Under the pieces are notes generated by a model. It was given only the letters and a program-made list of their open reading frames with translations, was not told the origin of the DNA and ran no database searches. DNA of 64,000 nt from DASQHL01 sp963843685 (GTDB lineage Bacteria; Chloroflexota; Dehalococcoidia; DSTF01; JACRBR01). A program made the position numbers and the translations under genes. Location: contig CAWJLO010000010.1 in the NCBI GenBank assembly GCA_963843685.1, positions 248,001-312,000 on the forward strand. The letters are read 5' to 3'. Within the stretch, counting starts at the first letter, position 1. Every line of letters starts with the position of its first letter. Below are positions 1-9,428 of this stretch, one piece after another.

Positions 1-118
1 AGCATCGGCGCCGGCGGAAGTCCGAGCGTTTCGCGTCACTGCGGCGGGTCAGGGAGTCAGCTTGTCAGCGCTTGAGCCGGTCAGGATGAGCATACGCGGA
101 CGATGGGGGGCCGAGATG

Positions 119-140
119 CTTCGCTGCGCTCGGCATGACG
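119..140. repeat. dispersed intergenic repeat, single copy here
   Basis: The stretch reads, on the minus strand, GTCATGCCGAGCGCAGCGAA. Similar sequences recur between genes in many environmental genomes and give the spurious peptide RHAERSEAS when translated. Only one copy lies in this window, so its repeat nature rests on general knowledge. The rest of 1-332 shows no supportable gene. Confidence 0.3.
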
Positions 141-262
141 GTTTGGGTAGCGGCCGACGCGGGCCGTGGCGGGTTCTCTGCGACAGCATTCCACGGCCAC
201 GTGGGGTGGCCTACGCCAGCGAGTAATGCCGCGTGCGAAGCGTCTCATTCGGAGGGGAACGG

Positions 263-286
263 CACAGGCGAGGGCGCCTGTGCTCC
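263..286. repeat. CAGGCG/CGCCTG palindromic intergenic repeat, copy 1
   Basis: CACAGGCG-AGG-GCGCCTGTG followed by CTCC forms a short inverted repeat. A close variant lies at 33027-33048, also in a non-coding gap directly followed by CTCC, so it is a small dispersed palindromic element of unknown function. Confidence 0.45.
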
Positions 287-332
287 ACGCTTCGCGCACG
301 GCGGCGGTTCTTCCAGCCAAGTCCTGACGCGG

Positions 333-960
333 CTAGTGCTGGGCGGCGCGGGCTACCAGTTCGGCGCTGAGGTCTACGCCGATGACGTCGGTGTTGACGA
401 CGAGGTCGTAGTCGGTGGGCTGTTCGTGGACCTTGTAGAAGCGGTCGAGGTACTGCTTGCGCTGCTTGTCGGACTCGTCGACGGCCTTCTTCGCGTCTTT
501 GGGGTCGATGCCGCGTGATTCGGCCAGGCGGGTGGCGCGGGCCTCGGGCGGGGCGGTGACGAGGACGCGGAGGACGCCGGGGGTGTCGCGAAGGCAGACG
601 CTGCCGCCGTGGGCGACGATGACGACCTTGCCCTGTTGCGCACGCTCTCGAATGACGTCCTGGATCAGAATCCTCGTAGGCGACGGGCAGCGGCTCCGCG
701 GTGAGGGGCGGCATGCCGGACCAGGCGCCGGCCTGCGGCGTCGCGGCGGCGACGACGAGGCTCTCGACGATGCGGGAGACGAGGCCGGGCGGGCGCTCAG
801 CTTTCGCCATGGCGTCGCTGGTGACGCCGGCGCGGGCGGCGGCGTGGTCGAGGATCTCCTCGTCGGCGTACTGGAAGCCGAGCGACCGGGCGACGAGGTG
901 GCCGACTTCTTCGCCGCCGGCGGCGAGGGTGCGGGAGATGCAGACGACGGATGTGGTCAT
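333..960 (-). CDS. cytidylate kinase-like family protein (frame interrupted)
   Basis: The N-terminal 95 or so residues (MTTSVVCISRTLAAGG, then LGFQYADEEILDHAA) match the cytidylate kinase-like family (Cytidylate_kin2 type), small P-loop NMP-kinase relatives. The frame is lost near 668 and continues one frame over with IQDVIRERAQQGKVVIVAHGG, RLAESRGIDPKDAKKAV and DRFYKVHEQPTDYDLVVNTD, ending at 333. About 208 residues, normal for the family. The second half keeps the R-x(7)-D-x(n)-Y pattern and the terminal 'YDLVVNT' strand typical of these kinases. ATG at 960 follows GGAGG. The break is a one-base insertion or two-base loss, probably a consensus error. The substrate cannot be read from the sequence. 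Confidence 0.7.
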
Positions 961-1029
961 GTGTGGCCTCCGATTCGCCGGCCAGCTTATCAGCTTGCCG
1001 GGTTGGCGGCACTTCCGCGGGGCGGCGGG

Positions 1030-2008
1030 TCAGGGGGCAGCGGTGGTGGGGGGCGCGCTCAATGGTGGTTGGGAGGCGAAGAAGTTCCAGATGAGGTCGG
1101 TGGCGCTGACCTCCCTGGTGGTGGGGCCGAGGAAGGCGACGGTCGCGCGGGCGCCGGGCCAGGTGTGGCCGCCGCCCTGGACGACGTAGAGCTGCGCGGC
1201 GACGCCGTCGTCGCAGGCGCTGTAGGCCTGCAACTGGACGTGGGCGGTGACCTGCTCCGTCTTCGGCGTGGGATCGCAGCCGTCGCCCTTCGCCCAGGCA
1301 GCCATCGCCTGGGGGACATCGGGCGAGGGGAGGCCGCCGACGCGGCCGCCGTGGAACGGCACGACGGAATCGGCGTCGCCGTGGAACTCGATGATGGGGA
1401 TGGGGCGCTGCTTCGTGCAGGCGTCGAAGTAGTAGAGGCCGGAGACGGGGCCGATCGCGGTGATGCGATCCGGCATGTTGCAGGCGAGGCTGACGGACAT
1501 GGCGGCGCCGCTGGAGATGCCGGTGGCGTAGACGCGGGTCGTGTCGACGCAGAGGCTGGACTCCACGCCGTCCATGAGCGCGCGTATGAAGCCGAGGTCG
1601 TCGGCGCCTGACTTGAGGCCGAGGAAGTTCCACTGACGCGGCGTGCCGGCGCCGTCGGGCGTGACGAGCAGGAAGCGCTGATCGTCGGCCTTCTGCGGGA
1701 AGGCGGAGTAGGCGTTCTGCTGCTCCTTGTTGGAGCCGGCGCCGTGCAGGTTGATGACGAGGGGGAGCGGCGTCGAGCCGTCGTAGCCGGGCGGGACGTG
1801 GAGGATGTAGGAGCGGTCGAGCGCCGCCGGACTGGATGGTTTCGGTGGTGCTGCCGGGGTCGTGGGGCCGGGCGGGCGCGCAGGCGGCGGGGCCGGGGGT
1901 GGGGGTTGAGGTACTGCGGGCGCCGCCGGAGCGGCAGGCGGCGAGCAGCAGCAGCACGGCCGCCGTGATGGCGAGCGTCGGCGCGATGAGGCGGCGGGAT
2001 CTGTGCAC
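1030..2008 (-). CDS. secreted lipoprotein polyhydroxybutyrate-depolymerase/feruloyl-esterase-like hydrolase (frame interrupted)
   Basis: An alpha/beta hydrolase of the LpqC / PHB depolymerase / feruloyl esterase group. The GTG start at 2008 gives a signal peptide with a lipobox (AVLLLLAAC), so the protein is probably exported and lipid-anchored. A Ser/Thr/Pro linker follows. The frame shifts near 1830, after which come RSYILHVPPGYDGSTPLPLV, the oxyanion segment NLHGAGSNKE, the nucleophile elbow ATGISSGAAMS, the Asp region IEFHGDADSVVPFHGG, and the catalytic His in QGGGHTWPG. All three members of the triad are present. About 326 residues. It probably cleaves ester bonds of polymers or aryl esters outside the cell; the exact substrate is unknown. 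The frameshift sits in a GGCGGC run and is probably a sequencing error. Confidence 0.75.
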
Positions 2009-2138
2009 GGGGGTCGTCCCTGCTGTTGAGCCGTGACGGTTGGCCGACGCGGCATGATGGGAGGGCGATGGCTCGCGCGCAAGGTGCGATCAGTCGCGCA
2101 GTGGCGGGTAAGGCGCGAGATGTGACCTCACCCCCTAG

Positions 2139-2166
2139 CCCCCTCTCCAACGTTTTGGAGAGGGGG
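2139..2166. repeat. CCCTCTCC/GGAGAGGG hairpin repeat, copy 1
   Basis: A 12-bp perfect stem (CCCCCTCTCCAA with TTGGAGAGGGGG) around a CGTT loop lies between two minus-strand genes. Copies with the same CCCTCTCC core occur at 48624-48676 and 50699-50752. It lacks the T-run of an intrinsic terminator. Confidence 0.5.
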
Positions 2167-2183
2167 GATCTAGTCGCGAGGGA

Positions 2184-2678
2184 TCAGGGACGGCGGGGGG
2201 TGGGGAGCCAGCGGGGGGTGCGGGCGCGGTAGGCGCGCCAGTCGTCGCCGAAGGTGCGGGCGAGGGTGGGCTCTTCGTAGATGAGGACCCGGAGGTGGAA
2301 GGCGAGGAAGACGACGGCGGCCCAGGCGAGGAGCCACGGCTGGAGGAAGAGGATGGTCTCGCCGAGGAGGATGACGAGCAGGGCGACGTACATGGGGTTG
2401 CGGACGAACCGGAAGGGGCCGGCGACGACGAGGCGCTCGGGCGGGCGGTTGGGGTCGGGGGTGCCGCGGCCGCGGGCGATGAAGTCGGCGACGCACCAGA
2501 GGAAGAGGGCGAGGCCGGCGGCGAGGACGGCGGCCGCGGTTGCGGCGACGGGGGTCGGGGCGAGGGTGGCGCCGGCCAGGGCGATGATGATGGCGGGGAC
2601 GAGGAGGAGGATGGCGCCGGGGGCGATGGTGATGAAGGCGGCGGTGTGGAGGATGAGGCGGGTGGTTGGCATGGGCAT
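2184..2678 (-). CDS. isoprenylcysteine carboxyl methyltransferase (ICMT/PEMT-like) family membrane protein
   Basis: 164 residues with three or four hydrophobic segments. The C-terminal half carries the family signature: VAGPFRFVRNPMYVALLVILLG, then YEEPTLARTFGDDWRAYRARTPRWLP. The R-N-P-M-Y motif and the E-x2-L-x3-F-G-x2-Y/W-x2-Y block bind S-adenosylmethionine in ICMT-type and phospholipid methyltransferases. It probably methylates a small lipid or thiol substrate in the membrane; bacterial members are mostly uncharacterised. The start at 2678 is chosen because TACCAT lies 6 nt upstream, as in other leaderless genes of this window; a second ATG is at 2672. Confidence 0.75.
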   Translation of the reverse strand: MPMPTTRLILHTAAFITIAPGAILLLVPAIIIALAGATLAPTPVAATAAAVLAAGLALFLWCVADFIARGRGTPDPNRPPERLVVAGPFRFVRNPMYVALLVILLGETILFLQPWLLAWAAVVFLAFHLRVLIYEEPTLARTFGDDWRAYRARTPRWLPTPRRP

Positions 2679-2889
2679 CGGGTTATGGTAACGAACACTA
2701 GTGTGCGTCGTGATCGAGCAGCTTCCTTCGACCACCATGCCGTGAGCTCGGCCTGCCCTAAGCCTCCGGGTAGGACTCTGTGGGCGAGGGGTTCGTCTGA
2801 ACGCTTCGACAAGACTTGGATTCAAGCTGTGCACAGCTTGGCCGTACATTGCCTCATCGCCGGCGACGAAGCAGAGACGGAAACTGGTG

Positions 2890-3924
2890 CTACGGAGTCC
2901 AGGCAATCCCTTGAACGAACGAGCCAGGGGAACTGCTCTCAATGCTGGTCGTGTTGCCGTCGCCAGTCCAGTCCCAGACTCCCACCGATTCGTCGCCAAC
3001 GAATGCGATCTCTTTGCCGTCAGGCGACCACGCGAGATCGAGAGGGCCTGCGACCCCAACTTTCGTCGCCACTCGCTCCCGACCACGGAACACGTCGATT
3101 GCAGGCGATTCCGACGCTGAGTCGAGCACTGCTAACACGCCGGGGTCTGTCGGAGAGTAGCGAGGCACTCCGTGGGCCTGCATGAACGTCACGTCGCCGG
3201 AACTTAGGTCAATCAGGGCGATGCCCTGGTTGGTACTAGCTGCAATGCGTTGCGAGTCAGACGACCACGATAGCGAGGCTGCACTCGAGAGTGGTACCGA
3301 CAGCGGTAGGTTTCGCAAGCCACCCCCGTTCACGGGGCGCAGGTACAGCTGAAATAAACCGTCGACGGGGATGAGCAGCGCGAGCTGCCCATCGCGACTC
3401 CAAGCAGACTCCAGGCAATTGGGACCGGCCGACGTTATCGGAGTCGCAGCCATTGGGCTCGCCACGTCAGCCACGACCGTTCTCCAGTCCTGGTCGCAAT
3501 ACGAGAACTCATTGCCGTCGCTTAACCTCGGGTAATGCCCTCGCGTTAGCGGTTCAATCGAACCTTGTTTCAGGTCTACAACCTTGATCTGCGGAAGAGG
3601 ACCGTCGCTCGCTTCGGAGAAGATAAGCCGACCATCCGCGCGTTCCGGTTGGCTGAACTCCAGCGGGGCGACGTGAGCCGCCAATGCTCGGGCACCACCA
3701 TCTTCACTCCAAGCAGTGAGCGTTCCGCTGAACGAACTCTCCTCCGCTCGCAAGTAGAGCACCGTGCCGGAGACTCCATGATCAGTTGACGGCCTCAGAG
3801 GACTTCCGCACGCTGCGCCTACCGCGGCGAGAACAAGTGACCCTGCAACGAAGACCCGACCTAATGCCAATTGAAGAGCTCGTTGGAGTCTTGATCCGAC
3901 GACGCCGCGTCTACGCAGTGGCAC
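2890..3924 (-). CDS. beta-propeller (WD40/TolB-like) lipoprotein
   Basis: A signal peptide with a lipobox-like end (LVLAAVGAACGS) is followed by roughly 300 residues of repeats resembling TolB/PD40 blades: AWSRDGQLALL, SWSSDSQRIAA, AWSPDGKEIAF, each about 40-50 residues apart. It is probably an exported lipid-anchored propeller. The function is unknown. From the ATG at 3924 there are 344 residues; a TTG at 3870 would give 326 and would nearly abut the RHS-tail frame that ends at 3861. Composition is lower in G+C and codon use is more even than in neighbouring genes, as in the RHS fragment just upstream, suggesting the two arrived together. RHS-type systems often carry unrelated immunity or partner genes directly downstream, so that role is possible but not shown. 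Confidence 0.6.
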   Translation of the reverse strand: MPLRRRGVVGSRLQRALQLALGRVFVAGSLVLAAVGAACGSPLRPSTDHGVSGTVLYLRAEESSFSGTLTAWSEDGGARALAAHVAPLEFSQPERADGRLIFSEASDGPLPQIKVVDLKQGSIEPLTRGHYPRLSDGNEFSYCDQDWRTVVADVASPMAATPITSAGPNCLESAWSRDGQLALLIPVDGLFQLYLRPVNGGGLRNLPLSVPLSSAASLSWSSDSQRIAASTNQGIALIDLSSGDVTFMQAHGVPRYSPTDPGVLAVLDSASESPAIDVFRGRERVATKVGVAGPLDLAWSPDGKEIAFVGDESVGVWDWTGDGNTTSIESSSPGSFVQGIAWTP

Positions 3925-4330
3925 TGCCCTGAACCCACCTCTCCCCTAACAATCGCACCTGCTCCTCCCGTGAGCATCCAGCTACTTGGCAACTTGGAAC
4001 CGACGCCAGGAATCCTGACATCTGCTTCGCGCGCGATGACCCTGGCACCCGCGAAACTGCCCGCAATGCTGACTGTGTAGCGCAAAGGATTGCTCGCCGC
4101 GTAAGTGTATCGTCCGGCATCGCCCGTTGGATCTCCGCTGACGAAGCGTCCGAGCGTTGTGCTGTAGAACCGCGCCTTGTAGTTGTATAGCCCGAGGTCG
4201 GCATCGCCACTCTCAGTCTGCTGGCCGGTGTACAGCTTGTCGGTCTGCGTGATCGGCCCGCCGGAGCGGACGGCGCCGGTACAGCCAGTACTTCTGGCTC
4301 GACACGACGGCGCCGCTGCTGTCGTGTCAA
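3861..4330 (-). pseudogene. RHS/YD-repeat protein remnant (RHS-associated core, C-terminal end)
   Basis: Minus-strand translation gives VSSQKYW, then after a one-base shift near 4275 GAVRSGGPITQTDKLYTGQQ, ESGDADLGLYNYKARFYSTT, LGRFVSGDPTGDAGRYTYAA and SNPLRYT. This is the RHS repeat-associated core (Y-x-P-Y-G...YTGQ...LY-x-Y-x-A-R-x-Y-x3-GRF-x-S-x-D-P...Y-x-Y-x2-N-P). The core ends just before the usual DPSG and continues into about 70 unrelated residues (the variable tip) ending NELFNWH. No large N-terminal RHS part precedes it; rlmN begins at 4369. It is therefore a 3' fragment of a much larger polymorphic-toxin-type or YD-repeat gene. The tip matches no toxin I recognise. Confidence 0.75.
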
Positions 4331-4368
4331 ACGACCAAAGCGCGTCATCGCTTGGTTAGACTGGGGGG

Positions 4369-5433
4369 ATGGAGACACTGTACGACGTTTCGGGGGAGGA
4401 GCTGGAGGGGCGGGTTGTTGCGCTGGGGGAGGCGGGGTACCGGGGGCGGCAGGTGCGGGAGTGGGCGTACCGGCGGTTCGCGCGGTCGTACGAGGAGATG
4501 ACGAACGTGCCGGCGGGGCTGCGGGCGCGGCTGGCGGCGGAGCTGCCGTTTCCGGCGATGACGGTGGTGGCGGAGGTGGCGTCGGACGACGGGCTGACGC
4601 GGAAGCGGCTGATCCGGCTGGGGGACGGGAAGCTCATCGAGACGGTGCTGATGCTGTACGACCCGCGATCGGACAGCCGGGGACGGGCGACGGTGTGCGT
4701 TTCGAGCCAGGCGGGGTGCGCGATGGGGTGCGTGTTCTGCGCGACGGGGCAGGCGGGGTTCGAGCGGAACCTCTCGACGGGCGAGATCATCGGTCAGATC
4801 GCGGGGTTCGCGCGGGAGCAGCTGGACGCGGGCGGGCGCGGGATCACGAACGTGGTGTTCATGGGGATGGGGGAGCCGCTGGCGAACTATCGGGCGGTGT
4901 GGGGGGCGGTGGAGACGCTGAACGCGGCGGACGGGTTCGGGATGGCGGCGCGGCACATCACGATCTCGACGGTGGGGTTGATCCCGGGGATCCGCCGGCT
5001 GGCGGAGGAGCGGCTGCAGGTGGGGCTGGCGGTGTCGCTGCACGCGCCGGACGAGGAGCTGCGGGAGCGGCTGATCCCGACGGCGCATCGATACCCGCTG
5101 CCGGAGATCATCGCGGCGTGCAAGGAGTACATCGCGAAGACGGGGCGGCGGGTGACGTTCGAGTACTGCCTGATGGACGGGGTGAATGATTCGGTGGAGC
5201 AGGCGCGGGCGCTGGCGGGGCTGCTGGAGGGGATGCTGTGCCACGTGAATCTCATTCCCGGTGAACCCGACGTCGGACGGGAGCATCCACCGGCCGGCGC
5301 GGACGCGGTCGCTGGCGTTTCAGCGCGAGCTGAGATCGCGCGGGGTGGCGTGCACGGTGCGGGTGGAGAAGGGCGTGGAGATCTCGGCGGCGTGCGGGCA
5401 GCTTTCGGCGAGGTCGGAGAAGCTAGAGCTTAG
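4369..5433 (+). CDS. rlmN: 23S rRNA (adenine2503-C2)/tRNA A37 methyltransferase RlmN (C-terminal frameshift)
   Basis: Radical SAM enzyme that methylates C2 of A2503 in 23S rRNA and A37 in some tRNAs. The cluster motif CAMGCVFC is at about residue 120, followed by FMGMGEPLANY, the HITISTVGL block, LAVSLHAPDEELRERLIP and FEYCLMDGVNDS. After HVNLIP the frame breaks at about 5256-5260 in a CCC run; the expected NPT continuation (VNPTSDGSIHRPARTRSLAF, then RGVACTVRVEKGVEISAACG) is read one frame over. The second conserved cysteine (ACGQL) lies in that shifted frame. A second indel near 5415 probably explains why the shifted frame lacks a stop at the usual place. The ATG lies 6 nt after TAGACT with no Shine-Dalgarno, so translation is probably leaderless. 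Confidence 0.9.
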   Translation: METLYDVSGEELEGRVVALGEAGYRGRQVREWAYRRFARSYEEMTNVPAGLRARLAAELPFPAMTVVAEVASDDGLTRKRLIRLGDGKLIETVLMLYDPRSDSRGRATVCVSSQAGCAMGCVFCATGQAGFERNLSTGEIIGQIAGFAREQLDAGGRGITNVVFMGMGEPLANYRAVWGAVETLNAADGFGMAARHITISTVGLIPGIRRLAEERLQVGLAVSLHAPDEELRERLIPTAHRYPLPEIIAACKEYIAKTGRRVTFEYCLMDGVNDSVEQARALAGLLEGMLCHVNLIPGEPDVGREHPPAGADAVAGVSARAEIARGGVHGAGGEGRGDLGGVRAAFGEVGEARA

Positions 5434-5451
5434 CCATCTAGCCCCAGGCAA

Positions 5452-5670
5452 TCAGGCGTCGTCGGCGTCGTGCGGCGTGCCTTCCGGGGGCGGGACGGTG
5501 CCGGGGCGGACATCGGTGGCGCCGCGGCGGAGGCGGTCGGCGGCGACCTCTGCCTCCATGCGCTGTGTTTGGGCGCGTTGCTCGACCTGTGTCTGCTGTG
5601 CGGAGCCGCCACGCATCCGGGCGACGTCGGGCACTTCCTTCCGGTTGAAGAGACGTTTGAAGAAATCCAT
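5452..5670 (-). CDS. small conserved-looking hypothetical protein
   Basis: 72 residues starting MDFFKRLFNRKEVPDVARM, with a Gln/Arg-rich helical middle (QQTQVEQRAQTQRMEAEVAA) and a Pro/Asp C-terminus. An upstream AAAGGCGG about 6 nt before the ATG supports this start over a longer reading from 5742. The basic amphipathic N-terminus could touch a membrane. No function can be assigned. Confidence 0.45.
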   Translation of the reverse strand: MDFFKRLFNRKEVPDVARMRGGSAQQTQVEQRAQTQRMEAEVAADRLRRGATDVRPGTVPPPEGTPHDADDA

Positions 5671-5858
5671 CGAAACCCGCCTTTCGTCGCGAGGCGCGAC
5701 ATTCCGGCCCGGCGGATCGGCGAGGGATCGCTGATCGTGCACGGACGCTGATTACAGGTTACACGACCTGCCGGACGCGCGAGTTCTGCGGAAATAGTGC
5801 CCGCGAGCGCCGAGACGGACCGTACGGCTGCGGATCGTCGATCGCCATCCCCGATCGC

Positions 5859-6485
5859 TCAGGCCAGGGAGAACGGGGGGTACTCGTCGCGCATGAGGAG
5901 GAGGTAGGCCTGGAGGCGGAGGGACCAGCGGTTGACGCCGAGGGCGAAGCGCCAGAGGCCGTCCGGGTAGCGGCCGGTGAAGAGGATGGCGAACCAGGCG
6001 ATGATGGCAGCGACGACGCCAGCGATGGCAACGAGGATGAAGACGATGATCTGGGGGATGGCGAGGATGAGGCGGAAGGCGACGGTCCAGCGGTTGCGTG
6101 GCTCGTCGGGATATTCGAGGTGGAAGTCGACCGAAGGGTAGTCGCCGTCGCCGAAGGGCGGGTACTCGTCACGGAGCAGGGCGAGGTAGGCGATGGCTTT
6201 CGCGCGCCAGCGCATGTACATGTGGCAGAGGTCCCAGAGGCCGCGGGGGAACTTGCCGGTGAAGAGGATGGCGAACCATCCGATGACGGCGCAGATCGAC
6301 GCAACGGCGCCGATGACGCCGCCGTTGCTGTTGGCGCCGACGGCAACGCTGTACGGGCCACCGACAAGCAACAGGTGCGGGATGCCAAGGATGACGCGGA
6401 AGGCGCAGGTGAGGCGGTTGCGCGGGCCGTCGGGTGGGGTGACGTCGTAGGTCAGCGGGTACGGCGGCGGCTGGGCTGCGTCCAT
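5859..6485 (-). CDS. DUF4389 domain membrane protein
   Basis: 208 residues holding two copies of the DUF4389 unit: R-x-F-R-V/L-I-L-x-I-P-H/Q, a transmembrane stretch, W-F-A-I-L-F-T-G-K/R-F/Y-P, G-L-W, then ayLaLLRDEYPPF. Two or three membrane segments are evident. Related genes lie at 39261-39857 and 39861-40973. The family is widespread in Chloroflexota and Actinobacteria and has no known function. TAGAAT ends 6 nt before the ATG, consistent with a leaderless transcript. Confidence 0.8.
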   Translation of the reverse strand: MDAAQPPPYPLTYDVTPPDGPRNRLTCAFRVILGIPHLLLVGGPYSVAVGANSNGGVIGAVASICAVIGWFAILFTGKFPRGLWDLCHMYMRWRAKAIAYLALLRDEYPPFGDGDYPSVDFHLEYPDEPRNRWTVAFRLILAIPQIIVFILVAIAGVVAAIIAWFAILFTGRYPDGLWRFALGVNRWSLRLQAYLLLMRDEYPPFSLA

Positions 6486-6520
6486 GCGTCGATTCTACCT
6501 CGTTGGCCCGTGCTCGCGGG

Positions 6521-6916
6521 CTAGGCGAGGGCGTGGGTTGCGCGGTTCTGCGGGGTGTCTTCGAGGATCTGCCAGCGGGTTAGTTTGCCGTCGCGGGTCA
6601 CGGCGAGCCAGATGAGGGTGTGTTTCATCTCCTCTTCGTCGGGGAGGGCGAGGTGGGAGCCGGTGGTGGCGCCGAGGATGGCGACCTGGTCGCCGTTCTC
6701 GGCGATGCGGTGGGGGTGGATGACGTAGTCGGGGAAGCTGGTGAAGTATCGCTTCCAGGCGCGGACGTTGACGTCGCGGGTGGCGACGGGCTTCTCGTCG
6801 AGGACCTGGAGGACGTGGTCGTCGGTCATGCAGCGGGCGAGGCCGTCGAGGTCGCCGCGGTTGACGCAGTCGATGAAGGTGATGACTGCGGCAACCGGCG
6901 GCGGTGGCGTGCGCAT
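6521..6916 (-). CDS. SnoaL-like / NTF2-fold protein
   Basis: 131 residues with the pattern of a SnoaL-like polyketide-cyclase fold: a helix with FIDCVNRGDLDGLARCMTDD, then WKRYFTSFPDYVIHPHRI, HTLIWLAVTRDGKLTRWQIL. Such small barrels act as isomerases, hydrolases or ligand-binding proteins. It lies directly downstream of the acyl-CoA dehydrogenase gene, 16 nt away on the same strand, and may be co-transcribed with it. The substrate is unknown. Confidence 0.65.
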   Translation of the reverse strand: MRTPPPPVAAVITFIDCVNRGDLDGLARCMTDDHVLQVLDEKPVATRDVNVRAWKRYFTSFPDYVIHPHRIAENGDQVAILGATTGSHLALPDEEEMKHTLIWLAVTRDGKLTRWQILEDTPQNRATHALA

Positions 6917-6932
6917 GACCTCGAGGCTTCGG

Positions 6933-8157
<1,225 letters not shown>

Positions 8158-8304
8158 CGTCAGAACCTCCGTATGGTGGGCGCCGTCGGGTCGCCCCTGT
8201 GCGGGATGAACGCGTTTCAGTCGCGCGAGGAGATTGTAGGGGAGCGGCTTCGTACGGTCACCCCGGTCGATTTCGGGGCTTCCGGAAGCTGAGAGGCGGG
8301 GAAC

Positions 8305-9361
8305 ATGAGCGAGAACGTGCCGGGCATCGACTTCGAGCGGCTGACGCCGTGGTTCTCTGAGCACGTAGCGCCTGTCAAGGAACTCACTGCGAAGGTGGTG
8401 GGGCACGGGCGTTCGAACATCACGTACCGGATGGAGGCCGACGGGCAGGCGTGGGTACTACGCCGGCCGCCGCTTTCGCACGTGCTGCCGACCGCGCACG
8501 ACATGAAGCGCGAGTTCCGTGTGATCTCGGCGCTGGAGGGGACGGCGGTGCCGGTGCCGCACGCGATCGCGCTGTGCGAAGACAAGGACGTGATCGGGGC
8601 GCCGTTCTACGTGATGTCGTTTGTCGAGGGATTCGTGCCGACGGACCCGCGTGTGGTGGCGGAGAAGTTCGACGAAGCGGCGCGCCGGCGGCTGGGCGAG
8701 GAGCTGGTCGACACACTGGTCGCGTTCCACGCGATCGACCCGGCGTCGGTGGGGCTCAGCGACTTCGGGAAGCCGGAGGGGTACATCGCGCGGCAGGTGA
8801 AGCGATTCACGGGGCAGCTCGAGCAGTCGACGGTGCGGAAGGTGCCGGAGCTGGAGGAGCTTGCGCGCCGGATCGCGCGGGCGGTGCCGACGGAGACGGA
8901 CCACACGCTGGTGCACGGCGACTACCGGCTGGACAACTGCGTCGTCAGCGAGGACGGACACGTTGCGGCGGTGCTCGACTGGGAGATGGCGACGCTGGGC
9001 GACCCGCTGGCGGACGTGGGGTCGCAGTACATGTACTGGCCGCAGCCGGGCGGCGCAGGCGCGATCGCCGGCGGGCGGCGTGACGAGCGGGCCGGTGCTG
9101 AGCCTGCCGGGCTTCCCGACGCGGAGCGAGGCGCTGGCGCGGTACGCGGAGAAGAGCGGGCGGGACGTGAGCCAGCTGGACTTCTACGCGGCGCTGGCGT
9201 TCTTCCGGCTGGCGGTGATCCTCGAGGGGATCCACGCGCGGTACCTGGAGGGCGGCACGGTGGGCGCGGGGTTCGAGACGATGGCGGCGCAGGTGCTGGT
9301 GCTGACGCGGCAGGGGCTGGCGGTGACGGAGCACTCGTCGATCGCGGCGCTGCGGGGGTGA
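8305..9361 (+). CDS. APH-family kinase (aminoglycoside phosphotransferase-like, ACAD10/11 or LvaA type; frame interrupted)
   Basis: About 352 residues with a protein-kinase-like fold: the nucleotide loop VVGHGRSNITYRM, VLRRPP lysine-region equivalent, the Brenner motif HGDYRLDN, and the metal-binding VLDWEMATLGDPLADVG. The frame shifts near 9070, continuing with GPVLSLPGFPTRSEALARYA and ending at 9361. The family phosphorylates hydroxyl groups; members next to ACAD10/11-like dehydrogenases are thought to phosphorylate the 4-hydroxy group of hydroxyacyl-CoA (LvaA in Pseudomonas levulinate degradation). Divergent from the dehydrogenase, with 147 nt between the starts, suggesting shared control. 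GGCGGGGAAC precedes the ATG. Antibiotic resistance is unlikely given the context. Confidence 0.85.
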
Positions 9362-9428
9362 TCGCGGGCTTCGCGCGCGTACCCAGATGCGGCGGACGCG
9401 CGTCGGGCCGCGGTACATCTCATACTCG

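Noticed and set aside
2295..3185. Acidic 296-codon plus-strand frame
   Set aside because: It is antisense to the methyltransferase-like and propeller genes and consists of Gly/Asp/Glu repeats.
8305..9361. Aminoglycoside resistance determinant
   Set aside because: The kinase fold is shared, but the pairing with an ACAD10/11-like dehydrogenase points to hydroxyacyl-CoA metabolism.
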